From Bartonella grahamii subsp. shimonis (GTDB taxonomy: Bacteria > Pseudomonadota > Alphaproteobacteria > Rhizobiales > Rhizobiaceae), in assembly GCF_036327415.1 (NCBI RefSeq), contig NZ_CP123961.1, positions 682,001-746,000 of the forward strand: a stretch of 64,000 nt of DNA, read 5' to 3'. Numbering within the stretch: the stretch's first letter is position 1; each line of letters begins with the position of its first letter. Positions 11,732 to 22,959 of this stretch are shown one piece after another. The notes beneath the pieces were generated by a model. It was not told the DNA's origin. It saw only the letters and a list, made by a program, of their open reading frames with translations, and did not search any database. Both the position numbers and the translations under genes were made by a program.

Positions 11732-12358
11732 TTATTTTTTGAAATTGAGCGTCTTTATAGAGTCGTTAGCTTTTTCTTCGGCAATAAATTGTTGACTTAA
11801 GTCTTTATTTTTTTTCAATGCATCGCGAATAAGTTCATCGGTAAGCACTAAATGTGCATTTATGATATCACAAAAGGAAATAGGGGTATACATGGCTTCT
11901 CCATACGCAGTTTTATCAGTGTTTAAAATAAATCCATCTTGCGTGACATTTGTAAGTGTTCCACGAAATTTTCGGCGCCCGTCAATTGTTATGTTGGTTT
12001 CAATTTTTGTAAGATGTCCTTGCCAATGAAAAAAATCAGATTTTCTTACCAATGGACGATCAATTCCAGGTGATGAGATTTCTAAATGATATTTGCGTTC
12101 AATAACATTTTGTACATCAAGGAGGGGAGAAACAGTCCGACTAACAGTTTCACAATCTTCTATGGTCATAGAACCATCGGCACGTTCAACCATAATTTGA
12201 AGTGTTAAACCATTTTGACCAAGAAGTTTCACACGAACCAAACGAAAACCTAAAGGTTTAAGCAGTGGTATGACAAGAGCAGCAACCTGTGCTTCGACAC
12301 CATCTTCTTCAAATAGGCGTGGCTCGCTAAGATTGCTTATTTTTTCAGCTTCGTTCAT
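11732..12358 (-). CDS. rimP: ribosome maturation factor RimP
   Basis: Early 30S assembly factor, 208 residues from the ATG at 12358 (MNEAEKISNLSEPRLFEEDG). Family marks: GFRLVRVKLLG, ADGSMTIEDCETVSR and the strongly conserved YHLEISSPGIDRPL. A longer frame to 12433 adds 25 residues without family similarity. First gene of the nusA-infB operon; nusA starts 47 bases downstream. Confidence 0.95.
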   Translation of the reverse strand: MNEAEKISNLSEPRLFEEDGVEAQVAALVIPLLKPLGFRLVRVKLLGQNGLTLQIMVERADGSMTIEDCETVSRTVSPLLDVQNVIERKYHLEISSPGIDRPLVRKSDFFHWQGHLTKIETNITIDGRRKFRGTLTNVTQDGFILNTDKTAYGEAMYTPISFCDIINAHLVLTDELIRDALKKNKDLSQQFIAEEKANDSIKTLNFKK

Positions 12359-12509
12359 ACATTTTATCCAAGTTGGTTTCATCAGTTTTATGATATTAAA
12401 AAAGAGCGGGTCCAACGGCCCACCCTTCATCATAAGACCAAGAATTTAACTATTGATACTCTTAAATTCAAAATTTTTCAAGTTGTTTATGAGAAAAGCG
12501 CTTGATCAT

Positions 12510-13211
12510 TTATTTCTTGATAAAGGTAAGATAGGTAGGTGTTCGTCCTTCACGTAAAGCTTTTGCTTCATAGCGGGTTCCTTTCCATAGTGGATAAGGG
12601 AGTTTCCAGTCTTGAGGGCTTTCTGCTTTCCATTCAAAGTGATCATGTTGTGCACAATGATACAAAGTCCAGTTTACATAACTGTCTATATCGCTAGCAA
12701 AGCGAAAAATTTTCCCTATTTTAAGAACACGAGCAAAACGGTTAAGATTTTTTATGTTGATGAAACGTCGTTTCCAGTGTTTCTTTTTCGGCCAAGGATC
12801 AGGATAGAAGAGGTCTATTCCATCAAGAGAATTATCAGGGAGCCAATCAAGGAGGCGTGTAGCATCATCATTATAGAGGCGAAGATGATTTTGATGGTTT
12901 TGATGTTGTTCAAGAGACAATAATATTTTTGCCATGCCATTGATAAAGGGCTCGACGCCGATAAAACCGGTTTTTGGAAAACATTCCATTTCATGAAGTA
13001 AATGTTCACCTCCACCAAAGCCGATTTCAAGTCGAATTTCTCTTACTTTACTTAAAAATAAGGATGTAAGGTTTGAAGGAGGAGGGACATTTAAATCAAT
13101 ATTCAAATTGGGAAGAAGCATTTTTATACGTGCAAGCTGACAGTTTCGAAGTTGCTTTCCTTGTCGGCGTCCAAAAAATGCTTCACTTTTGCGTGTATTA
13201 TGCTTAATCAT
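12510..13211 (-). CDS. trmB: tRNA (guanine-N7-)-methyltransferase
   Basis: SAM-dependent enzyme forming m7G46 in tRNA variable loops; 233 residues. The SAM-binding motif is [14 protein letters not shown], with [21 protein letters not shown] and the family hallmark [19 protein letters not shown]. The start overlaps the metK stop by 4 bases (ATGA), so the two are translationally coupled: SAM synthetase next to a SAM user, as in other Rhizobiales. Confidence 0.97.
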   Translation of the reverse strand: MIKHNTRKSEAFFGRRQGKQLRNCQLARIKMLLPNLNIDLNVPPPSNLTSLFLSKVREIRLEIGFGGGEHLLHEMECFPKTGFIGVEPFINGMAKILLSLEQHQNHQNHLRLYNDDATRLLDWLPDNSLDGIDLFYPDPWPKKKHWKRRFINIKNLNRFARVLKIGKIFRFASDIDSYVNWTLYHCAQHDHFEWKAESPQDWKLPYPLWKGTRYEAKALREGRTPTYLTFIKK

Positions 13212-14476
13212 GGGACTTGGATCATTGTTTGAAGCATTTTTACGAGATCAGTTTTTTCCCATGAAAACGAACCATCGTGTTTTGGTTTACGTCCAAAGTG
13301 ACCATAGGCAGCTGTTTTTGCATAAATAGGTTTATTGAGGTCAAGATGTTTTCGAATGCCAGTCGGTGAAAGGTCCATTATTTTGCGAATGGCTTCTTCA
13401 ATAACTTTTTCATCGACTTTTCCTGTTCCATGAAGATTAAGATAAATAGATAAAGGTTGTGCAACACCAATTGCATAAGAGAGTTGAATGGTGCATCGCT
13501 CTGCTAAATGAGCAGCAACAATATTTTTAGCCAGATAGCGTGCCGCATAAGCTGCAGAACGATCAACTTTTGTTGTATCTTTTCCTGAAAAAGCACCGCC
13601 TCCATGGGGCGCTGCGCCTCCATAAGTATCCACAATAATTTTGCGTCCTGTTAATCCGGCATCGCTTTGGGGACCACCAATGACAAATTTTCCTGTTGGG
13701 TTAATATACCAACTGCATTGAGCCGCAATGGGAATGTCATGTAAAGCTTGACGAATGTAAGGTTCAACCACTGTACGTACCTTGCTGGAATCCCAGCTTT
13801 CATCGAGGTGTTGCGTTGAAAGAACAATGGATGTGACCTCTATCGGTTTTCCATTTTTATAGCGTATGGTTATTTGGCTTTTAGCATCTGGTCCTAATTT
13901 TCCAGCCTCTCCCTCTCCTTTATGACGGGCTGCGGCAAGAAGTTTGAGAATTTTATGCGCATAATAAATTGGCGCAGGCATGAAATCAGGTGTTTCACGG
14001 CAAGCATATCCAAACATGATGCCTTGATCACCTGCTCCTTCTTCACCATGCCGATCCGTAGCATTATCAACCCCTCTTGCTATGTCAGCTGATTGAGGGC
14101 GCAAAAGAACATCAATTTTAACAGTTTTCCAATGGAATCCTGCTTGTTCATAGCCAATGGTACGAATAGCACGGCGCGCTGCTGTACGAAAACGTGTAGG
14201 GTTAATGAATGGAACGCCAGTTTCATCATAGATAAATTCTTTATTTTTATCTTTTTTTAATAGCGTGTCGGGAACACGCACTTCACCAGCGATAACAACA
14301 CGGTTGACACTGACGAGAGTTTCACAAGCAACACGTATTAACCATGGATCAGTAGCAGTCTTTTCAGCTTCTTTATAGATCATATCAACGATTTCATCGG
14401 AAATACGATCACAAATTTTATCAGGATGTCCTTCCGATACCGATTCGCTCGTAAAAAGATAATCTTGATGCGGCAT
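13208..14476 (-). CDS. metK: S-adenosylmethionine synthetase
   Basis: Makes SAM from ATP and methionine; 422 residues. Motifs: [18 protein letters not shown], the ATP-binding [15 protein letters not shown] and the P-loop [20 protein letters not shown]. The ATG at 14476 (MPHQDYLF) has AAGGAG 6 bases upstream; the frame opens 27 bases earlier without a site. The upstream 130 bases show no SAM riboswitch fold I could recognise. Confidence 0.98.
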   Translation of the reverse strand: MPHQDYLFTSESVSEGHPDKICDRISDEIVDMIYKEAEKTATDPWLIRVACETLVSVNRVVIAGEVRVPDTLLKKDKNKEFIYDETGVPFINPTRFRTAARRAIRTIGYEQAGFHWKTVKIDVLLRPQSADIARGVDNATDRHGEEGAGDQGIMFGYACRETPDFMPAPIYYAHKILKLLAAARHKGEGEAGKLGPDAKSQITIRYKNGKPIEVTSIVLSTQHLDESWDSSKVRTVVEPYIRQALHDIPIAAQCSWYINPTGKFVIGGPQSDAGLTGRKIIVDTYGGAAPHGGGAFSGKDTTKVDRSAAYAARYLAKNIVAAHLAERCTIQLSYAIGVAQPLSIYLNLHGTGKVDEKVIEEAIRKIMDLSPTGIRKHLDLNKPIYAKTAAYGHFGRKPKHDGSFSWEKTDLVKMLQTMIQVP

Positions 14477-14606
14477 AGGAACTCCTTCAAAAAAGAAAAC
14501 CAACGATTTAATTAATTGCTTACTAAAGTTGTCACGACTTGCGAATTCTACAGCAAATCGTCAATGCAAATTGATATGAATAAAAGAGAAAAGATATAAT
14601 TTTAAT

Positions 14607-15020
14607 TTATAGCTTATTTGTCAAATCTTCCTCAGAAAGTGCTTTTGCCAAGTCAATAATTTTTCGACGCACTTTAGCATCAGATATATTTGTAAAAGCA
14701 CGCATGAGCTGAATCCCTTCGCTGCTAGAACAAAAGTCTATAAAATTGTGATCATTTTCAGCAAAACCCTCTACTTGTTGTGAGGTAATACCTTTATCAA
14801 AAAAGTAAGAAACAGGAACATCCATAATTTCTGCTATCGCTTGAAGACGACTGGCGCCAATACGGTTTGTTCCTTTTTCATATTTTTGGATTTGCTGAAA
14901 AGTAATTCCTAACTTTTCACCTAGTTTCTCTTGGGTGAGTCCTAAAATATTACGACGTAAACGGATACGAGTTCCAACATAGATATCTATAGGGTCAGGT
15001 TTTTTTCTAGTTTCGGTCAT
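14607..15020 (-). CDS. XRE/Cro-CI family transcriptional regulator (PhrR-like)
   Basis: The protein has 137 residues. An N-terminal helix-turn-helix (about 16-72) contains LGLTQEKLGEKLGITFQQIQ and KYEKGTNRIGASRL. The C-terminal helical tail is of the type seen in rhizobial regulators next to metK. The ATG at 15020 (MTETRKKPDPIDIYVG) is preferred; the frame runs 24 bases further. It probably controls genes of its own neighbourhood or acid/stress genes, by analogy with rhizobial phrR. No operator was identified. Confidence 0.85.
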   Translation of the reverse strand: MTETRKKPDPIDIYVGTRIRLRRNILGLTQEKLGEKLGITFQQIQKYEKGTNRIGASRLQAIAEIMDVPVSYFFDKGITSQQVEGFAENDHNFIDFCSSSEGIQLMRAFTNISDAKVRRKIIDLAKALSEEDLTNKL

Positions 15021-15168
15021 AATGCAACTCTTTATTTCCAGCACTTTTCTTCTAAACCAACATCATATTTATGCGAAGCTGATTTATCATATAATTAAAA
15101 TAGTATGTAATATTTTGTCCCAATATTACTGGTACACGCAACATAATACCGTACAAGGGGCACTTGAA

Positions 15169-16803
15169 TCATTTAAGCTGTTTTGTAGAACCAAAACCAA
15201 TACGACACAATAGCATAAGGATAAATAAGATAAAAGTAGAGAAAGTTCTGTATTTACTGCTTCCTATAGGGGTAATGGATGATGGAACTTGTGAATCAAT
15301 AATGCCCACAGCATTTTGTTGAAGAGCTACAACGATTCGTCCATAAGAATCAATAACAGCTGATATTCCATTATTCGCTGCCCGTATGAGGGGGATTCCC
15401 AGTTCAACTGCACGAAGCTGTGCTTGTTGAAGATGTTGATAGGGTCCCGGTGTTACACCAAACCATGCATCATTTGTAATATTAATAATTGCTTGAGGCG
15501 GGGAGCCTTTAAAAGTCATTTCATGGGGAAATATTGCTTCATAACAAATCAAGGGTAGATAAGAAAATCCGTTTGGCATTGTAACAATTTTGCGCACACT
15601 TGCAGCACTATATCCACCAATATTATCGGCAAGGGTACGCAATCCAATTTTTTTCAATAAATTTTGATAAGGAAGGTATTCACCAAAAGGAACCAAATGA
15701 AGTTTATCGGAAGTATTTAAAATATTACCTTGAGCATTAATGACTGCAATTGTATTAAAATACTGTGTTTGGGAATGAGGTAGATCATTGCTGGCGCGTA
15801 TTGCTCCAATGATAGCCCATTGTTTAGGTTTTAAAAGAGAGGCAATACGCGTTGTGATAGATGAGTTATCATAGAGGAGGTAAGGAACGGAAGCTTCAGG
15901 CCATACGATAAAATCAGGTTCTGGATTTTTGCCGATTGTTGGTGTTGCACTTAGATTCATATGTGCTTCCAACATAGCTTCTCGTGTATTATCACGCAAT
16001 TTTATATTTTGTTGAATAGAAGGTTGAACAATTCGCACCCAATAATTATTTTTCTGATTTTCAGCTATATTCTCTATCGTATGGAGACGATAAAACCCAA
16101 AACCACAGTGAATGAATATAAGTGATAGGCAAAGAGAAAGTGCTGCTTTCTTTTTTTCATCCGTTAATAAAACAGTTGGCAAACTGTAGGCTAAGACAGC
16201 AAGAATATTCATTCCATAAAGTCCCACAATTGCATCAGATTGCATGAACAGTGGGGTTGGCATGGCTGTATAGCCAAGAGCATTCCATGGAAATCCTGTG
16301 AATAAAAACGCACGCAACCACTCGGCTAATCCTAATGCAAAGGCTAAAACAAAAAAGCGTTCTATTCCTTTTGTCCATAATAAACCGACAATGAAACCAG
16401 AAAGAAACCAATAAAGAGAAAGGTAGAATGGAGGACCTAAAATGGCTAACGGGACAGCCCAACCAAAAGAATCTGGATCTGTTAACAAAGCATTGCATAG
16501 CCACCAAAGTCCGAAAATAAAATAACTAAAACCAAAGGTTCCACAGCTTAAAGCGTAAATAAAAAAATGTTTTTTATTGTTTGGGGAGGACCGTATTGAG
16601 TCAAGTAAAACAATAAAAATAGGAAAAGTGAGAAAGCAAAGAGGGGTTAAATAAAAGGGTGGAAGTGCAAAGGAGGTAAGAGCGCCACATAGAAATATCC
16701 ATGCCTGCCGCTTCCAGCCGGTAACAGAGAACAAAAAAACGATGAAATTATTTAAAAACACTCGACTATTCTTTAGGGATGGCATTGTTGTCAAGATTCT
16801 CAT
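15169..16803 (-). CDS. lnt: apolipoprotein N-acyltransferase
   Basis: Integral inner-membrane enzyme adding the third acyl chain to lipoproteins. The protein has 544 residues (538 if translation starts at ATG 16785, MPSLKNSR). Several membrane spans occupy about 1-220, followed by a nitrilase-like periplasmic domain. The catalytic triad is visible: Glu in WPEASVPYL, Lys in KLHLVPFGEYLP, Cys in LICYEAIFP. A C-terminal span follows. The start overlaps the end of the CorC-like gene, the usual corC-lnt pairing. Confidence 0.96.
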   Translation of the reverse strand: MRILTTMPSLKNSRVFLNNFIVFLFSVTGWKRQAWIFLCGALTSFALPPFYLTPLCFLTFPIFIVLLDSIRSSPNNKKHFFIYALSCGTFGFSYFIFGLWWLCNALLTDPDSFGWAVPLAILGPPFYLSLYWFLSGFIVGLLWTKGIERFFVLAFALGLAEWLRAFLFTGFPWNALGYTAMPTPLFMQSDAIVGLYGMNILAVLAYSLPTVLLTDEKKKAALSLCLSLIFIHCGFGFYRLHTIENIAENQKNNYWVRIVQPSIQQNIKLRDNTREAMLEAHMNLSATPTIGKNPEPDFIVWPEASVPYLLYDNSSITTRIASLLKPKQWAIIGAIRASNDLPHSQTQYFNTIAVINAQGNILNTSDKLHLVPFGEYLPYQNLLKKIGLRTLADNIGGYSAASVRKIVTMPNGFSYLPLICYEAIFPHEMTFKGSPPQAIINITNDAWFGVTPGPYQHLQQAQLRAVELGIPLIRAANNGISAVIDSYGRIVVALQQNAVGIIDSQVPSSITPIGSSKYRTFSTFILFILMLLCRIGFGSTKQLK

Positions 16804-17791
16804 TGTTTGGAATGCGAAAAATGCGCAACCGCTTAATTCGGCGTTTATCAGCTTCTAAAATACGGAATTTATAGCCAGGGACAGCTTCAACAACTTCACC
16901 TTTTGCAGGAATACGATCAAGAATAGAGACAATTAAACCACCAATAGTATCAACATCATCACCATATTCCCCTACGATAAAATCAGGACCAAGAGCTTTC
17001 TCTACATCTTCTAGTTCAGTTCTTGCATCAACGAGCCATTTATTGTTGTGTTCGCGTACGATAGCATTGTCGACATTATCATGTTCATCTTCGATATCAC
17101 CAACGACCAATTCAACAATATCTTCCATTGAAACGAGGCCATCTGTTCCCCCATGTTCATCAATAACTAAAGCCATTTGAGTTCGTGTAGTTTGCATTCG
17201 TGTTAATAATTTGCTTGCAAGCATAGAACTAGGAACAAAGAGAACAGTTCGGATCAGATCTAATTCACCGATTGGGGTATGTAAGTCTGTATGGTTTAAT
17301 TGAAGCAAATCGGATTTTGGTTCGTTTTTTGTAGGGTTGATAATAAAGCGAGTCATATAGTTAAGAATATCGCGGATATGGATCATGCCGCGTGGATCAT
17401 CTAAAGTTTCAGCATAAACAGGTATGCGAGAATGACCAATTTTTGCGAAACATTGAAGGGTTTCTCCAAGTGAAGTGTTTATTTCTAATGCTTCGATTTC
17501 AGAACGTGGTATCATAACATCATCCACGCGTGCTTCACGCAAGCGTAAAATATTACGCAGCATAGTACGTTCTTCAGGTGAGAAGAGAGCGGTGTCTTTT
17601 TCATTGTCAGTCGTGAGTGCAACGGTAAGATCATCACGCAGTGATGTAGACACGCAATTACGTCCCCGTAAGAATGAAAACAAATGATTCATCAGAGAAT
17701 ATTTTTCTGTATGATTCGTTTGTTGAGAGGAATTTTTTTCATTATTAGAAGATGTTTGACTATTATTTTGTGCATTGGTTTTGTTTGTCAT
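16766..17791 (-). CDS. CBS-domain protein of the CorC/HlyC family
   Basis: The protein has 341 residues. A low-complexity Asn/Ser/Gln N-terminus is followed by two CBS domains (about 85-220; VDDVMIPRSEIEAL, SRIPVYAETLDDPRGMIHI). A CorC_HlyC C-terminal domain follows (DEHGGTDGLVSMEDIVELVVGDIEDEHD). It is annotated variously as a magnesium/cobalt efflux accessory or hemolysin-like protein; the exact role is not settled. It sits between ybeY and lnt as in most proteobacteria. Confidence 0.92.
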   Translation of the reverse strand: MTNKTNAQNNSQTSSNNEKNSSQQTNHTEKYSLMNHLFSFLRGRNCVSTSLRDDLTVALTTDNEKDTALFSPEERTMLRNILRLREARVDDVMIPRSEIEALEINTSLGETLQCFAKIGHSRIPVYAETLDDPRGMIHIRDILNYMTRFIINPTKNEPKSDLLQLNHTDLHTPIGELDLIRTVLFVPSSMLASKLLTRMQTTRTQMALVIDEHGGTDGLVSMEDIVELVVGDIEDEHDNVDNAIVREHNNKWLVDARTELEDVEKALGPDFIVGEYGDDVDTIGGLIVSILDRIPAKGEVVEAVPGYKFRILEADKRRIKRLRIFRIPNNENLDNNAIPKE

Positions 17792-17875
17792 GGTTTTAAA
17801 ATCTTCTAAACTTTTTTTTATAATTAGATGAATGAGAGGCTTTAAATGGTATGCTTGTAATATTGATTTTAAAAG

Positions 17876-18367
17876 TTAAATTTTATCATTTATAAACAAT
17901 TCAGCATAAGGATCTTTTATGGAAAGCTTTTGAAGAATTTCTATTTCGAGCTTTTCCATTTGATATGCTTCATTATCAGTTTCATGGTCATAGCCAAGAA
18001 GATGCAAGATACCATGAACAATCATATGCGTTAAATGGTCTTGAAATGTTTTTCCTTGTTTTTCTGCTTCGAGAACAACAGTTTCTCGGGCAATAATAAT
18101 ATCACCGAGCATGGGACCAGGAGGATTTCCAGCTTTAAGTGGAAAAGCAGGAAAGGATAATACATTAGTAGATTTGTTTTTGTTGCGCCATTGTGCATTG
18201 ATTTGTGCCATATGTTCATCATCCGTAAAAAGCAGGCTAATCTCGCTTACAACATTTGCTAATGAAACATGACGCATAGTTGTTATTAATGCTTTTTCAG
18301 TAATATTATAAAGCATTTTCTCATCATTCCACCCTGCGCTTTTAACCATTATATCAATAATAATCAT
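17876..18367 (-). CDS. ybeY: endoribonuclease YbeY (rRNA maturation factor)
   Basis: Zinc-dependent endoribonuclease for 16S rRNA 3' maturation and ribosome quality control. The protein has 163 residues. The metal motif H-x3-H-x5-H is intact in [14 protein letters not shown] (about 125-138), and [10 protein letters not shown] is conserved. The start overlaps the phoH stop by 4 bases, so they are coupled. Confidence 0.97.
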   Translation of the reverse strand: MIIIDIMVKSAGWNDEKMLYNITEKALITTMRHVSLANVVSEISLLFTDDEHMAQINAQWRNKNKSTNVLSFPAFPLKAGNPPGPMLGDIIIARETVVLEAEKQGKTFQDHLTHMIVHGILHLLGYDHETDNEAYQMEKLEIEILQKLSIKDPYAELFINDKI

Positions 18368-19500
18368 GATGAATCAAATTCATTTTTTAATGCATCGCAT
18401 GCGAATAATTTTTTTTTATTTTGTATTTTAAAATCACGATCATAAGCATGAACGATAGCAGCAACAAGTGGATGGCGTATAACATCTTTTTCATCAAAAT
18501 GCACAATTGCAATATTTTCTATATTTGAAAGAATGCGAATTGCTTCAATGAGACCTGATTTTTGCCCTATAGGCAAATCAATTTGGCTTACGTCACCGGT
18601 AACAATCATACGTGTTCCTTCTCCAAGACGTGTGAGAAACATCTTCATTTGCATGGGCGTACTATTTTGTGCCTCATCAAGAATAACAGCAGCATGGGCA
18701 AGTGTTCGTCCACGCATAAAGGCAAGAGGAGCAATTTCTATAACACCAGAAGCTAAAATGCGCTCGACTTTTTCAGCGGGCATCATATCATAAAGAGCAT
18801 CATAAAGTGGTCGTAAATATGGGTCGACTTTTTCTTTGAGATCACCGGGAAGAAAACCAAGATGTTCTCCAGCTTCAACAGCCGGACGTGAGAGAATAAT
18901 TCGTTCAATGATACCACGTTCTAGAAGCATTGCAGCATGAGCAACAGCAAGATACGTTTTGCCTGTTCCTGCTGGTCCTACACCAAACACAAGTTCAGTA
19001 TGCTCCATAGCGCGTATGTAAGCGTCTTGTGTTGGAGTTCTTGCATGAATTATTTTTTTATGGGTACTCAACCGTGCAGGTATACGTTTCGTTGTAGATT
19101 TGTGTGTTATTGTGTCTTCTTTCTGCTTCTTTGATATATTTGCCATAGCAAGCGCTCCTTTTATATCTGATAAAGTGAGCTCTTGCTGTGTTTTGGCACG
19201 TTCATAAAGCTGCTGCAATACATATTGCGCACGTTTTATAACAGAAATATTTCCACGGATTAAGATTTCATTACCACGCGGATGAATACTAAGTTCGAGT
19301 TTTTTTTCGATATAAGCGAGATTTTCATCAAATTTACCAAAAACTGCTTTTGCATATTTATTATTTTCGAAAATAAAAACAACTTGGCTCGGATCTGAAG
19401 AGCTTGTTTGTTTCAAGGTATCAGCCTTTTCAAAGGACATATTTACTTTTTCTTTAATACGCATTATTTTTTCGGTTGAAGCTTTCAGCCTATTCTCCAT
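18364..19500 (-). CDS. phoH: PhoH-like ATPase
   Basis: Cytoplasmic P-loop NTPase of the PhoH family, of uncertain function but almost always linked to ybeY. The frame has 378 residues; family length suggests the start may be ATG 19440 ([11 protein letters not shown]). Walker [16 protein letters not shown], Walker [13 protein letters not shown], and the sensor-like [10 protein letters not shown] are intact. A KH-like N-terminal segment ([11 protein letters not shown]) precedes the ATPase domain. Confidence 0.95.
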   Translation of the reverse strand: MENRLKASTEKIMRIKEKVNMSFEKADTLKQTSSSDPSQVVFIFENNKYAKAVFGKFDENLAYIEKKLELSIHPRGNEILIRGNISVIKRAQYVLQQLYERAKTQQELTLSDIKGALAMANISKKQKEDTITHKSTTKRIPARLSTHKKIIHARTPTQDAYIRAMEHTELVFGVGPAGTGKTYLAVAHAAMLLERGIIERIILSRPAVEAGEHLGFLPGDLKEKVDPYLRPLYDALYDMMPAEKVERILASGVIEIAPLAFMRGRTLAHAAVILDEAQNSTPMQMKMFLTRLGEGTRMIVTGDVSQIDLPIGQKSGLIEAIRILSNIENIAIVHFDEKDVIRHPLVAAIVHAYDRDFKIQNKKKLFACDALKNEFDSS

Positions 19501-19650
19501 ATCTACATAAATCTTGCATATTTTGTTGAGTAAATTTTATAAAAGACAAATTTTCTTTTACAAAACTGCACGCTTTAGATGTAATCATTTTCTTTTAAAA
19601 TAAAAGAGTTTCCCAAAATATTTATTGTGAACAATGTTTTAGAGGCGTGT

Positions 19651-21027
19651 TTATCTATTTATCACTTCACCAACAAAACTGTTTGAGCTTGCATTTTTAA
19701 TATAAATTTCTATCACGCTACCTGTAGGGGCTTCTGTGTCTATGACAACAGGTAAAAGCCAAGGGGAACGTCCTACCATTTGCCCTGAGTGACGTCCTGG
19801 TTTTTCGATGAGAACATTCGTTTTTTGACCAATTTTAGAACGCAAAAACGCATTTTGTTGCTCAAGGAGAAGGACTTGTAAATGCTGAAGGCGGGCATCT
19901 TTTACAGATTCATCAACATGATTTTTCATTGTGGCTCCCACTGTTCCAGGACGGGGGGAGTATTTAAAAGAATAAGCTGAACTGTACTGTACTTGTTGAA
20001 TAAGTTTAATGGTTTCTTCAAAGTCTTCATCTGTTTCTCCTGGAAACCCTACAATAAAATCGCCTGAAAAGGCAATATCTGGCCGTGCGGTTCGAATTTT
20101 TTCGATAAGATGAAGATAATGAGAGCTTTTGTGTTGGCGGTTCATAGCTTTTAAGATGCGATCTGAACCTGATTGAACAGGAAGATGGAGGTAAGGCATT
20201 AACATATCAAGATCTCGATGCGCGGCAATAAGGCTATCATCCATATCACGTGGGTGGCTAGTTGTATAACGCAAACGCTTTAAACCATCGAGTTTTGCAA
20301 GATGATAAAGAAGATCGCCAAGTCGCCAAATTTTACCATCAGCACTTTGTCCATGCCAACCATTGACATTTTGTCCAAGCAGCGTAATTTCTTTGACGCC
20401 CGCTTCAATGAGTTGAAGGGCTTCTTCAGTAATTTGCTCAACGGATCGTGATATTTCGGCACCGCGTGTATAGGGTACAACACAAAAAGTGCAAAATTTA
20501 TCGCAACCTTCTTGTACTGTTAAAAATGCGCTAACACCCCGTTTTCTTACTGCATGTTTATTATGGGGCGGCAAGTGAGCAAATTTATCTTCAACAGCAT
20601 AGTCTGTTTCGATAATTTTTTTCCCTTGTTGGGCTTTTTCTAACAATTCTGGCAAGCGATGATACATTTGCGGACCAATAACAAGATCCACTGTTGGAGC
20701 ACGGCGCAAGATTTCACTTCCCTCAGCTTGTGCAACACAACCCGTTACACCAACCACCAGGGGTTTATCAGGTGCGCGCTCTTGACGCATAATACGCAAA
20801 CGACCGAGATCAGAATAAAGTTTTTCTGCTGCTTTTTCACGAATATGACAGGTATTAACAAGAATAAGATCGGCATCATTAGGAATTTGTGTTGTGACAT
20901 AACCTTGCGAACTGAGACTATCAGTCATCCGTTGGCTATCATAAACATTCATTTGACACCCATAGGTTTTGATAAAAACCTTTTTAGGAGCAACAGAAGG
21001 CGTATTTTTAGGATTTACTTTATTCAT
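19651..21027 (-). CDS. miaB: tRNA-2-methylthio-N6-dimethylallyladenosine synthase
   Basis: Radical-SAM methylthiotransferase acting on A37 of tRNAs; 458 residues. The N-terminal cluster Cys are in [20 protein letters not shown] and GCVAQAEG. The radical-SAM CxxxCxxC motif is [19 protein letters not shown]-terminal TRAM domain follows (about 385-455). It lies just downstream of rimI, with which it is probably cotranscribed. Confidence 0.97.
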   Translation of the reverse strand: MNKVNPKNTPSVAPKKVFIKTYGCQMNVYDSQRMTDSLSSQGYVTTQIPNDADLILVNTCHIREKAAEKLYSDLGRLRIMRQERAPDKPLVVGVTGCVAQAEGSEILRRAPTVDLVIGPQMYHRLPELLEKAQQGKKIIETDYAVEDKFAHLPPHNKHAVRKRGVSAFLTVQEGCDKFCTFCVVPYTRGAEISRSVEQITEEALQLIEAGVKEITLLGQNVNGWHGQSADGKIWRLGDLLYHLAKLDGLKRLRYTTSHPRDMDDSLIAAHRDLDMLMPYLHLPVQSGSDRILKAMNRQHKSSHYLHLIEKIRTARPDIAFSGDFIVGFPGETDEDFEETIKLIQQVQYSSAYSFKYSPRPGTVGATMKNHVDESVKDARLQHLQVLLLEQQNAFLRSKIGQKTNVLIEKPGRHSGQMVGRSPWLLPVVIDTEAPTGSVIEIYIKNASSNSFVGEVINR

Positions 21028-21058
21028 GGCGCATGTGTAAATGTTTTTTACACAAATC

Positions 21059-21550
21059 TCAATCTATTTGCTTAAAAGTTTTTTGCATGACAATTGCATT
21101 ACCACGATCATTTTTTGACGGGTAGTAGGCAAGACGTTCAGAAATTTTTTGAAATTCAAAGCGTTGATAAAGGTTCAAAGCAGAAAGGTTTGTGGCTTCT
21201 ACTTCCAAGAATAATTTTATAGCGCCCTTGTCGTGAAGATGGCGGACTGTACGATCGATAAGAAAGGTAGCAATTCCTTGTTGACGATAATGAGGGTGAA
21301 CAGCAATTGTGATGATTTCTGCTTCATCAAGGACGAGACGGCATACGCAAAATCCTAAAATTTCATCAGAGCGATCACTGAGAAAAACTTTGTATCCGAA
21401 GATAGAGTGATCTGTTAAAAAATTATCAAAAGCTTGTTTTCCCCAAGAAGGGGTAAAACAATGTTGATGAATTTGATGAAGAGGAGCACTATCATTAACT
21501 TGTAGCGGCGCAATTCCAAAATTCTTTTTTGTCAATGAAAATTTAGGCAT
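21059..21550 (-). CDS. rimI: ribosomal protein S18-alanine N-acetyltransferase (GNAT)
   Basis: The protein has 163 residues from the ATG at 21550 ([12 protein letters not shown]). GNAT fold: the acetyl-CoA loop [15 protein letters not shown], then [19 protein letters not shown], the RimI-type end. The start overlaps the tsaB stop by 8 bases; the longer frame inside tsaB (to 21658) is not needed. The tsaB-rimI pairing supports the RimI call. The substrate is inferred from the family. Confidence 0.93.
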   Translation of the reverse strand: MPKFSLTKKNFGIAPLQVNDSAPLHQIHQHCFTPSWGKQAFDNFLTDHSIFGYKVFLSDRSDEILGFCVCRLVLDEAEIITIAVHPHYRQQGIATFLIDRTVRHLHDKGAIKLFLEVEATNLSALNLYQRFEFQKISERLAYYPSKNDRGNAIVMQKTFKQID

Positions 21551-22235
21551 TATTTTTTTGTGGTAAAGCAAAATTGGTTTGTTGTTTTGCGTCAGCGCTG
21601 CGTAGATAGAGTGGGCAAGGTGAATTTTTTGATTGTTTGTTTGCAGCAAGATAAGCATAGTTTACAATATCAGCTGCTTCGCAGGGGATTTTTTCTAGGA
21701 AAATTTTTTCGTTTATTTTATGGTTCTTTATATGCTCCACAATGGCATCAGCAGCTGGGCCAGTCAGTCGGGTTTTTTTTGGCAAATCTTCGAGGATATT
21801 TTCAATTGTTTTTACTCCCGGCGCTCCCAAAGGTGTGAGATCATTATAAAAATTTTGATGGTAGAACATCTCTCTCCCTGCTTCAATGACAACAGTAATT
21901 GCTGATGCTGTACTTTTACTGTTTATTACTTGTGCTGCTAACGCTTCAAGAGCACTCACTCCAACAGCTGGTATTTCAAGTGCTAATGCCAAAGCGCGCG
22001 CTGTTGCAACACCGACACGTACACCGGTAAATGATCCAGGTCCAATATTGACAGCAATACGTTCAACTTGATCAAGCGCCATATTGGCTTGTGTCATTAT
22101 TTGTGTAATCTGCCCAATAAGTTTTTCAGCATGCCCTTTGTTCATGCGCTCATTGATACGCGCAATAACAGACTTATGACGAATGAGCGCAGCAGCACAA
22201 TAAATTGAAGCAGTATCTATAGCAAGGATAAGCAT
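21543..22235 (-). CDS. tsaB: tRNA threonylcarbamoyladenosine biosynthesis protein TsaB
   Basis: Partner of TsaD in t6A37 synthesis, an inactive ASKHA-fold homologue. The protein has 230 residues. Motifs: LILAIDTASIYCAAAL at the N-terminus and GPGSFTGVRVGVATARALA (about 68-86). The C-terminal third is degenerate, as usual for the family. Promoter-proximal gene of the tsaB-rimI-miaB group. Confidence 0.96.
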   Translation of the reverse strand: MLILAIDTASIYCAAALIRHKSVIARINERMNKGHAEKLIGQITQIMTQANMALDQVERIAVNIGPGSFTGVRVGVATARALALALEIPAVGVSALEALAAQVINSKSTASAITVVIEAGREMFYHQNFYNDLTPLGAPGVKTIENILEDLPKKTRLTGPAADAIVEHIKNHKINEKIFLEKIPCEAADIVNYAYLAANKQSKNSPCPLYLRSADAKQQTNFALPQKNNA

Positions 22236-22349
22236 AAAAATATATTAGTTGAATAAAACGATAAACAAAAGTCCTGCTGTATTTTTAATCTTTTTATTAT
22301 CGTATATTTCATTTGTAAGAAAGTTACTAGTGCCAATAAGCAACAATAT

Positions 22350-22710
22350 CTTTTTATGGGATAGAACGAGATGTTGATTTAATCCTTACTTGTTTTCACT
22401 CTTTGAATGAATACCTTGAGTATTGTAAGATTCTCTTATTTAAAATCTACGTATGGTGAAACAATTAAAGTTATTAGCTTGTATATTACAAGCGGAGTTA
22501 GCGTATGAATAAAAACTCCTTTCACGAATCGTTTAAATGTAAGAATTGTCACAACATTTTAAGCTATTAAATAGTACGATGACGCTACTTGTATTACATA
22601 GTAAGTAAAAGTAATTTAAAAGGAGGAAAGCCATGACCCTACATTTTTTCCAAATAAGAGCATATCCTATCAGCCTTTATATAAAAACTTCAGCGTAATG
22701 AGGGCAGATG
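22350..22710 (+). pseudogene. decayed 5' remnant of P4-type phage integrase gene, copy B
   Basis: Main content of the 724-bp gap between tsaB and the YeiH-like gene. The leader GTAAGATTCTCTTATTTAAAATC and TTGTATATTACAAGCGGAG match the other copies. In broken frames it then reads NRLNVRIVTT, LLVLHSK, KRRKAMTLHFF, QIRAYPISLYI. These line up with NRLNARIVAT, LLLHKRK, KRREMGLGAL and QAREYA-type integrase sequence. Past 22710 I see only AT-rich DNA. Confidence 0.6.
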
Positions 22711-22959
22711 AAAGAAAGGCATTGTTTCGTATGAGTTACGTATTTTGATACTACATCATTGCAAATCATTATAGACTGCAAAGCTAATTGAAAAAGCAAT
22801 TTTGACAATTTTCACTCAAATATCACAGCTATTTCAATTTTTTAATAGAATAATGAGCAGTTGTTTAGAACTATTGCTGGTTTTATGAAAAAACTGCTTT
22901 TAATATTAGTGAACCTTTGGATTGATTGCATGCTTCGTTGAAAAATAAAAATGCATATT

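Noticed and set aside
14477..14606. SAM riboswitch upstream of metK
   Set aside because: No SAM-II-, SAM-V- or SAM/SAH-like conserved core or pseudoknot could be read in the 130 bases.
22633..22698. 21-codon frame with a perfect-looking AAAAGGAGG ribosome site
   Set aside because: The AAAAGGAGG falls where integrase copy B would encode KRR (cf. GKRREMGLG in the family), and the frame continues the integrase order. It is a coincidence of coding sequence.
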